From Actinomycetes bacterium (GTDB taxonomy: Bacteria > Actinomycetota > Actinomycetes > Actinomycetales > Microbacteriaceae), in NCBI GenBank assembly GCA_021793715.1, contig JAJYSF010000048.1, forward strand, positions 1 to 6,878: 6,878 nt of DNA. Direction: 5' to 3'. Positions 1-4,202 of the stretch are shown piece by piece (position 1 is the stretch's first letter; the number at the start of each line of letters is the position of its first letter). Position numbers and translations under genes: made by a program. The notes below the pieces were generated by a model that was not told the DNA's origin, made no database searches, and saw only the letters and a program-made list of their open reading frames with translations.

Positions 1-1305
1 GGCATGTGGCTGTTCGACCCCGAGGTCTTCGTCGACGACGACGGGCAGGCGTATCTCTACTTCGGAGGGAACACCATCGGGGATGCCCCGGAGCACCCCA
101 GGTCGACGGCGGTCGTCAAACTGCGCGACAACATGTACGAGGTGGCATGCGGTGGCGAAGGCGAGGAGGACTGCGCGGACGCCGTGCGCTACATCGACGC
201 CCCCGGGATGTTCGAGGCGTCGTCGATGATGAAGCACGACGGAAAGTACTACTACACGTACTCGTCCAACTTCGGCATCTCCTATGAAGAGGGCCGGTAC
301 CCGTCCCCCGGGTCGATCCCGTACATGGTCACCGACGATCCGATGGACCTGCAGCCGGAGGACTACCGGGGCGTTGCCTTCGAGAACCCGAACTCGTTCT
401 TCCAGGACGCGGGCGGCAACAACCACTCGGACATCATCGAGTACATGGACAGGACGTACTTGTTCTACCACGCCCGCACCCTGGGCAAGGCGTGGAAGGA
501 GGGAACCGCGACCACGTACCCCGTCTGGAGCAACCTCCGCAACACCCATGTCGAGGCGATGTCCTTCGACGAGAACGGCGACATCGTTCCGATCCAGGGG
601 ACGCGCAGCGGCGTGGAGCAGATCGAGAGCTTCGACCCGTATCGGAAGATCGAGGCGCAGACCTTCGCGTGGCAGAAGGGCACCTACTTCGAGATCGAGC
701 CGGGCGAATCGTCAGCCGTGTTCCCTGAGCACGGCAACAGTGGCAATGTGCTGCTGACCAGGGTCGAGGATCAGGACTGGACCGGGCTTTCCGGAGTGGA
801 CTTCGGCACGGAGGGTGCGGAGAGCTTCACCGCTCGCATCATGCCGCGGACGGAGGGCGGATCGATCGAGGTGCGCCTGGACGACCCGGTCGACGGCACC
901 GTGGTGGCCACGCTGCCGGTCGACTCCGAGATCGGCGAGTGGGCGGAGCTGACGGCGGACGTGACCGGCGCCACGGGCGTCCATGACGTCTTCTTCGTGT
1001 TCGCGGGCCCGGATCCGCAGACGGTGCTGTTCGAAGCCGATCATTGGGAGTTCGCGCCGGCGGACGGCAACGTCAGCTTCGACACCGTGAGATCGCTCGT
1101 CGACCAGGCGGAGGCCGCGTCGGACCTGAGCTCACACACGGCGACACAGGTTCGTCGGCACCTCGATCAGGCCGAGCGGCTCTCGGAGGGCTCGGCAGCG
1201 GATCGCGGCGTCCTGGCCCAGCTGGAGAACGCGTCGCGCAAGGCCGGCTCGGCGAACGCCGAGCTCGCGGAGGCGCTTGAGGCGCTCGCGGACATGTACC
1301 GCTGA
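1..1305 (+). CDS. Glycoside hydrolase family 43 protein with CBM6 module, 3' part (probable arabinofuranosidase/xylosidase)
   Basis: The reading frame is open from base 1, so the N-terminus (signal peptide, first propeller blade and the usual N-terminal catalytic-base Asp) is missing because of the window edge. Numbering from the Met at base 4, FDPEVFVDDDGQAYLYFGG (4-22) is a classic GH43 blade motif with the conserved Asp-Pro, and MFEASSMMKHDGKYYYTYS (69-87) carries the likely general-acid Glu71. GNNHSD (138-143) and YLFYHAR (152-158) are further GH43 signatures. From about 217 (IEAQTFAW) to 351 the sequence resembles a CBM6 beta-sandwich. Residues 357-433 form an Ala/Glu-rich helical tail, perhaps FIMAH- or FIVAR-like. 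From memory the pattern is closest to arabinoxylan arabinofuranohydrolases of the XynD type. Action on arabinoxylan outside the cell is therefore inferred, and substrate and linkage cannot be fixed from this fragment. Cys49 and Cys57 are the only cysteines seen. There is no LPXTG anchor at the C-terminus. Confidence 0.88.
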   Translation, partial: GMWLFDPEVFVDDDGQAYLYFGGNTIGDAPEHPRSTAVVKLRDNMYEVACGGEGEEDCADAVRYIDAPGMFEASSMMKHDGKYYYTYSSNFGISYEEGRYPSPGSIPYMVTDDPMDLQPEDYRGVAFENPNSFFQDAGGNNHSDIIEYMDRTYLFYHARTLGKAWKEGTATTYPVWSNLRNTHVEAMSFDENGDIVPIQGTRSGVEQIESFDPYRKIEAQTFAWQKGTYFEIEPGESSAVFPEHGNSGNVLLTRVEDQDWTGLSGVDFGTEGAESFTARIMPRTEGGSIEVRLDDPVDGTVVATLPVDSEIGEWAELTADVTGATGVHDVFFVFAGPDPQTVLFEADHWEFAPADGNVSFDTVRSLVDQAEAASDLSSHTATQVRRHLDQAERLSEGSAADRGVLAQLENASRKAGSANAELAEALEALADMYR

Positions 1306-1315
1306 CGCGTCCCGC

Positions 1316-1350
1316 GGGTGTGCCCGGCGATTCAGCCGTCGGGCACACCC
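1316..1350. terminator. Hairpin between convergent genes, probable bidirectional terminator
   Basis: Perfect 11-bp arms GGGTGTGCCCG (1316-1326) and CGGGCACACCC (1340-1350) can extend inward by a G-U and two G-C pairs, leaving a 7-base loop. The hairpin starts 10 bases after the GH43 stop and lies 6 bases beyond the stop of the minus-strand DUF202 gene, so it suits both convergent transcripts. There is no T-tract on either side, which is common for actinobacterial terminators but leaves the mechanism unproven. Confidence 0.75.
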
Positions 1351-1356
1351 GTCCGC

Positions 1357-1701
1357 TCAGTCGCTGATGGTGCCGACCACGATGAACGCGGTGCAGGCGA
1401 TGCCGACGAGAAGCGCCGCGCCCGTCGCGAGGAGGATCGGCACACCCGTGGTGCCCGAGGCGCCGTGGGCGTGCAGGGCCCGCTGCGCGCGCTGGTACCC
1501 GGCAGCCGCCGCGAAGTAGGCGGCTGCCGCGAGCCCCGCGCCGAGCACGCCGACGATCACCGAGAACAAGCCGAGCGCATCGAGCGTGAAGCGGGCGCCG
1601 ACGAGGCTCGCGAGCGCGAACGACAGGCACGTGCGGCGCCAGGCGAGGAACGTGCGCTCGGGCTGCAGGCCGGGATCGTAGAGCTGCGACGGGCCCGTCA
1701 T
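1357..1701 (-). CDS. DUF202 family three-helix membrane protein (second of pair)
   Basis: This 114-residue protein has the DUF202 signature PERTFLAWRRT at 14-24, at the entry to the first membrane helix. Predicted membrane segments lie at about 25-43, 45-67 and 88-110, joined by a basic loop (YQRAQRALHAHG). The family includes E. coli YidG/YidH, of unknown function, and shares its fold with Vtc1. Its ATG overlaps the stop of the upstream DUF202 gene by four bases (ATGA), and no clear Shine-Dalgarno precedes it, so translation is probably coupled. Its motif is more diverged than that of its partner: PERTF replaces NERTF and an extra Arg stands in WRRT. The two products may form a hetero-oligomer, which is inferred from coupling only. 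The family assignment is firm; no biochemical role can be stated. Confidence 0.85.
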   Translation of the reverse strand: MTGPSQLYDPGLQPERTFLAWRRTCLSFALASLVGARFTLDALGLFSVIVGVLGAGLAAAAYFAAAAGYQRAQRALHAHGASGTTGVPILLATGAALLVGIACTAFIVVGTISD

Positions 1702-2057
1702 ACGAACATGCCGATGACGACGAGCGCGACGGCGACGAGCACACCCACGACGATGACGCCGCCGATCGCGAGGCCCGGCAGCGGCTCTCTGTTACGGAGC
1801 GACGTTTCGGTGCGCGCCCAGCCGACGAGCGCCTGTACCGCCGAGAGCGTGCCGAGCACGAGGAAGACGCCCGCGGCTGCGAGGCGCCATCCTGTCGCGG
1901 CGGGCAGGTCGAGCGCTTCGAGGGCGAAGGCGCCGGCGTACATGGCGAGGGCCGTGCGCAGCCAGGCGAGGAAGGTGCGTTCGTTCGCGAGGCTGAAGCG
2001 CGGATCCGGTTCGCCGCCCTGGCGATACACGCGCCGCGGGAATCTCTTCTCGGTCAC
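1698..2057 (-). CDS. DUF202 family three-helix membrane protein (YidH/Vtc1-like, first of pair)
   Basis: This 119-residue protein starts at a GTG and is supported by a strong ribosome binding site nine bases upstream. A basic cytosolic N-terminus leads to the motif FSLANERTFLAWLRTALA (21-38), the hallmark of DUF202. Membrane segments are at about 28-48, 57-80 and 93-118, and a charged loop (ARTETSLRNREP, 81-92) separates helices 2 and 3. Motif, length and three-helix layout closely match yeast Vtc1 (ANERTFLSWL), the membrane subunit of the polyphosphate polymerase complex, as recalled from memory. Bacterial members have no established function. It overlaps the second DUF202 gene by four bases and follows ppx on the same strand after 202 bases, so a link to polyphosphate is possible but only inferred. 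Confidence 0.88.
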   Translation of the reverse strand: MTEKRFPRRVYRQGGEPDPRFSLANERTFLAWLRTALAMYAGAFALEALDLPAATGWRLAAAGVFLVLGTLSAVQALVGWARTETSLRNREPLPGLAIGGVIVVGVLVAVALVVIGMFV

Positions 2058-2066
2058 GCGGGGGAT

Positions 2067-2073
2067 CCTCCTC
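2067..2073 (-). promoter_or_regulatory. Ribosome binding site that fixes the GTG start of the first DUF202 gene
   Basis: On the minus strand this reads GAGGAGG, a near-complete anti-16S match, with nine bases before the GTG at 2057-2055. It is the clearest Shine-Dalgarno in the window, and it shows that this transcript has a real 5' leader, unlike ppx, coaA, glmS and acpS. Confidence 0.8.
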
Positions 2074-2114
2074 GGAGTGACACCGTGCGGAAGCCCGCGT
2101 TCCCCATCGATGAG

Positions 2115-2136
2115 TTGGGGGAAGTCATGCCCCCAA
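2115..2136. repeat. Inverted repeat TTGGGGG-8-CCCCCAA upstream of the DUF202 pair
   Basis: Perfect 7-base arms at 2115-2121 and 2130-2136 enclose an 8-base spacer (AAGTCATG). The repeat could be a dyad operator, or an RNA hairpin in the leader of the minus-strand DUF202 transcript. It lies 58 bases upstream of the GTG and immediately beside a second palindrome. As a terminator for ppx it would be rather distant, about 125 bases past the stop. The structure is seen directly; its role is unknown. Confidence 0.5.
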
Positions 2137-2141
2137 GATTA
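2136..2141 (-). promoter_or_regulatory. Candidate -10 box for the DUF202 pair
   Basis: The minus strand reads TAATCT, matching the actinobacterial TAnnnT pattern. Transcription would start near 2129, giving a leader of about 70 bases that contains the GAGGAGG site. No good -35 is seen at the usual distance. The box overlaps the edge of the palindrome at 2140-2157, so a bound protein there would block RNA polymerase. This call is weak and rests on position and pattern only. Confidence 0.35.
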
Positions 2142-2157
2142 CTCACCGGGGTGAGTA
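2140..2157. promoter_or_regulatory. 18-bp palindrome TACTCACC-GG-GGTGAGTA, candidate repressor operator
   Basis: Two perfect 8-base half-sites (2140-2147 and 2150-2157) flank a 2-base centre. Size and half-site style resemble operators of dimeric TetR-family regulators. It lies 83 bases upstream of the first DUF202 gene and overlaps the candidate -10 TAATCT, a typical place for repression. No regulator gene is present in the window, so the binding protein would be encoded elsewhere. As RNA it would form a stem with a very tight loop, so a DNA-level operator seems more likely than a terminator. Confidence 0.5.
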
Positions 2158-2198
2158 CCCGGTGCGGTGGGCGTGTGCGTCGCAAGGCGGAGGCGGGA

Positions 2199-2216
2199 GG
2201 CGCACCGTGGTGCGTC
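2199..2216 (-). terminator. Weak hairpin downstream of ppx, possible terminator
   Basis: CGCACC (2201-2206) and GGTGCG (2209-2214) form an inverted repeat that extends by a G-U and a G-C pair. It begins about 44 bases past the ppx stop on the minus strand. The minimal loop and the absence of a T-tract make it a weak candidate. The rest of 2058-2259 shows no credible gene. Confidence 0.3.
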
Positions 2217-2259
2217 GACTGCCGACAACGCCGCGAGGCGCGCGTCCACCGTGCCGGGA

Positions 2260-3189
2260 TTACCAGCCGGCGTCTTCGGTGTAGCGGAGGAGAATGCCCT
2301 CGCGGAGCGCCCAGGGGCAGATTTCGAGCTCGTCGACGTCGAGCGCCTTCATCGCCTCGTGCAACACGACGGCGCCGGCGGTGATCTGGAACGTGCGCTC
2401 GGGCGTGATGCCGGGGAGCTCCTGGCGCGACTCGGCGGGGATCCGTGCGAGGACGGGGATCCAGGCCTTGAGGGCGGCGCGCGGCAGCATCCAGCGCGGG
2501 CTACCGGACCAGCCGGGGCGCGTGTATCCGACGAGGCGCGACAGCGACCGGATTGTCTTGGAGCTGCCGACGACGTGGTCGGGGCGGGGGATCCGCGAGA
2601 AGCGCGTGGCGACGGGGGCGAGCACCTCTTCCGCGTGGTGGGCGAGGCGCCGCACGGCATCGTCTCCCGGCGGATCCTCCGGCAGTCGCTCGACGGTCAG
2701 CCGGCCGGCGCCGAGCGGCAGGGATTCGGCGAGCTGCGGCAGTTCGTCGGGCCCGCCGGAGACCTCGAGGGACCCGCCGCCGATGTCGAAGAGCAGGATC
2801 TGTCCGGCCGACCAGCCGAACCAGCGCCGCGCGGCGAGGAAGGTGAAGCGCGCCTCCTCGGATCCGCCGAGCACCTGCAGGCTCTGCCCGATCTCGTTCT
2901 CGACGGCGGCGATGACGTCGGCACCGTTGGTTGCCTCGCGGATCGCGCTCGTCGCGGTCGCGAGCAGTTCGCTGACGCCCTCTTGATCCGCGACGGTGCG
3001 CGCCTTGCGCACGGCCTCGAGCACCCAGTGCACGCCCTCGTCGGAGATGGATCCGTCGGGCTCGAGATAGCGCATGACCCGAACGGTCGATTTCTCCTTC
3101 GTTGCGGCGAGCGGGCGCCCTCCGGGCACAGCGTTCGCGACAAGCAGGTGCACGGTGTTGGATCCGATGTCGAGAACGCCGAGTCGCAT
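2260..3189 (-). CDS. ppx: Ppx/GppA-family exopolyphosphatase (Ppx1-like)
   Basis: The 309-residue cytosolic protein has the ASKHA-fold phosphatase motifs in order. The N-terminal phosphate-1 loop is LDIGSNTVHLLV (6-17), followed by ATSAIREATN (79-88). EEAR (111-114) includes the probable catalytic Glu, and FDIGGGSLEVSGG (134-146) is the phosphate-2 loop. LPLGAGRLTVERL and VGSSKTIRSLSRL follow. The C-terminal ICPWALREGILLR and the SSKTIRSL variant recall mycobacterial Ppx1 (Rv0496), reported as an exopolyphosphatase acting on short chains. Ppx enzymes remove terminal phosphate from polyphosphate, and GppA members hydrolyse pppGpp; the exact substrate here is inferred. The length fits the short two-domain type without the HD domain. 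The gene diverges from coaA with only 18 bp between start codons. It appears leaderless, with TAGTTT ending 6 bases before ATG. Two DUF202 genes lie downstream on the same strand. Confidence 0.92.
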   Translation of the reverse strand: MRLGVLDIGSNTVHLLVANAVPGGRPLAATKEKSTVRVMRYLEPDGSISDEGVHWVLEAVRKARTVADQEGVSELLATATSAIREATNGADVIAAVENEIGQSLQVLGGSEEARFTFLAARRWFGWSAGQILLFDIGGGSLEVSGGPDELPQLAESLPLGAGRLTVERLPEDPPGDDAVRRLAHHAEEVLAPVATRFSRIPRPDHVVGSSKTIRSLSRLVGYTRPGWSGSPRWMLPRAALKAWIPVLARIPAESRQELPGITPERTFQITAGAVVLHEAMKALDVDELEICPWALREGILLRYTEDAGW

Positions 3190-3194
3190 GGGAA

Positions 3195-3201
3195 TAAACT
3201 A
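3195..3201. promoter_or_regulatory. Overlapping divergent -10 boxes for ppx and coaA (bidirectional promoter)
   Basis: The plus strand reads TAAACT (3195-3200), ending 7 bases before the coaA ATG. The minus strand reads TAGTTT (3201 down to 3196), ending 6 bases before the ppx ATG. Both fit TAnnnT and are offset by one base. A3196 and T3200 are therefore the key A and T of the plus box and the complement of the key T and A of the minus box. Transcripts from both would start at or next to the start codons, and neither gene has a Shine-Dalgarno. No strong -35 hexamer is evident on either side; those regions lie inside the opposite coding sequence. Confidence 0.6.
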
Positions 3202-3207
3202 GCGCGG

Positions 3208-4152
3208 ATGGATCCCGCCAGCAGCACCCTGCAGCCCTCCCTGTATCGAGACATTCCTCGAGCGGAATGGGCGCGCCTGGCGAAAGGCATGCCGCAGCCG
3301 CTCACGGAGCAGGAGATCGTGCAGATCCGCGGTCTCGGAGACCGGCTCGACGTTGGTGAGGTGCGCGACGTCTACCTGCCGATGAGCCGGCTGCTGAGCG
3401 CGTGGGCTCGCGGGGTACGGCAGATCGGATCCGAGGTCGCGGAGTTCCTGGGGGAGGACCAGCCGCGGATCCCGTTCGTGGTCGGCGTCGCCGGATCCGT
3501 CGCCGTGGGGAAATCGACCGTCGCGCGTCTGCTGCGGGAGCTGATGAGCCGCTGGAGCGACACCCCGCGGGTCGAATTGGTCACGACCGACGGCTTCCTA
3601 CTGCCGAACGCAGAGCTCGAACAACGCGGGATCATGGACCGCAAGGGCTTTCCCGAGTCTTACGACCGGCGCGCGCTGGTCGACTTCGTCACCCGCGTGA
3701 AGTCCGGCGAGACGGAGGTGCGCGCCCCCTTCTACTCGCACATGAAGTACGACATCATGCCCGACGCGTCCGTCGTCGTGCGTCGGCCGGACGTGCTCAT
3801 CGTCGAGGGGCTGAACGTGCTGCAGCCGCCGCCGACGCCGAACGACGTGGCGGTCAGCGACCTGTTCGACTTCTCGATCTTCGTCGACGCCGACACCGAG
3901 CACATCGAGAAGTGGTTCATCAACCGCTTCCTGAAGCTCCGCGAGGGCGCGTTTTCGAACCCCGCGTCGTACTTCAACGTCTACCAGCACCTCTCCGACG
4001 ACGAGGCGATCGCGACCGCCCGCGGCATCTGGGACGACATCAACCTGCCGAACCTCGTCACGAACGTCGAGCCCACCAAGCATCGCGGCACGCTCGTGCT
4101 CCGCAAGGGGGCCCAGCACGCCGTCGAACGCGTGCTCCTCCGCAAGCTCTGA
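3208..4152 (+). CDS. coaA: Type I pantothenate kinase
   Basis: This 314-residue cytosolic enzyme phosphorylates pantothenate with ATP, the first and usually CoA-feedback-regulated step of CoA synthesis. The P-loop is GVAGSVAVGKST (93-104, with Lys102 equivalent to E. coli Lys101). TTDGFLLPN (126-134) contains the likely catalytic base Asp128. RKGFPESYD (145-153), FYSHMKYDI (175-183, with His178), DVLIVEGLNVLQ (195-206) and WFINRFLKLREGAF (236-249) are all typical of CoaA. Length and motif spacing match the E. coli enzyme almost one to one. The start at 3208 is preferred because family similarity begins there and a -10 box ends seven bases upstream. The frame stays open further upstream, but only as antisense to ppx. 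It is followed after 50 bases by glmS, the usual actinobacterial order. CoA made through this step is the donor for AcpS encoded downstream. Confidence 0.96.
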   Translation: MDPASSTLQPSLYRDIPRAEWARLAKGMPQPLTEQEIVQIRGLGDRLDVGEVRDVYLPMSRLLSAWARGVRQIGSEVAEFLGEDQPRIPFVVGVAGSVAVGKSTVARLLRELMSRWSDTPRVELVTTDGFLLPNAELEQRGIMDRKGFPESYDRRALVDFVTRVKSGETEVRAPFYSHMKYDIMPDASVVVRRPDVLIVEGLNVLQPPPTPNDVAVSDLFDFSIFVDADTEHIEKWFINRFLKLREGAFSNPASYFNVYQHLSDDEAIATARGIWDDINLPNLVTNVEPTKHRGTLVLRKGAQHAVERVLLRKL

Positions 4153-4171
4153 GGTCGCGCCGCTCGCGGGA

Positions 4172-4195
4172 TTGACAGCCCCGCGGTTCTAGGAT
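4172..4195 (+). promoter_or_regulatory. Candidate glmS promoter
   Basis: A perfect TTGACA (4172-4177) and a TAGGAT box (4190-4195) lie between coaA and glmS. The -10 box ends seven bases before the glmS ATG at 4203, which predicts a leaderless transcript, and no Shine-Dalgarno is present. The spacer between the hexamers is only 12 bases, well short of the usual 16-18, so the TTGACA may not act as the -35 for this box. A weak stem (4165-4170 with 4180-4185) surrounds the TTGACA. Confidence 0.5.
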
Positions 4196-4202
4196 GAGCG
4201 AC

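Noticed and set aside
2115..2136. TTGGGGG/CCCCCAA dyad as a CsoR-type copper operator.
   Set aside because: CsoR sites have TACCCC-like half-sites with different spacing, and no copper gene is nearby. The G/C runs alone are not enough.
1318..2154. An 278-codon plus-strand open frame across the DUF202 pair.
   Set aside because: It is antisense to two genes with clear membrane segments and family motifs. Its product is Arg/Ala/Thr-rich and shows no domain.
2058..2259. Small ORF or RNA gene in the intergenic region between the DUF202 pair and ppx.
   Set aside because: Short frames here lack ribosome binding sites and plausible composition. The stretch is better explained by regulatory dyads, a ribosome binding site and a weak hairpin, and no tRNA-like or riboswitch-like core was seen.
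2167..3207. A long plus-strand open frame that runs in frame into coaA, as if coaA had a 347-residue N-terminal extension.
   Set aside because: It is antisense to the well-conserved ppx gene, its translation is Arg/Gly/Ala-rich without family features, and CoaA homology begins at the ATG at 3208. High GC keeps the frame open by chance.
4194..4202. Alternative glmS start at 4194 giving an MSD extension.
   Set aside because: GlmS needs Cys directly after the removed Met as the N-terminal nucleophile, and this ATG overlaps the candidate -10 box.
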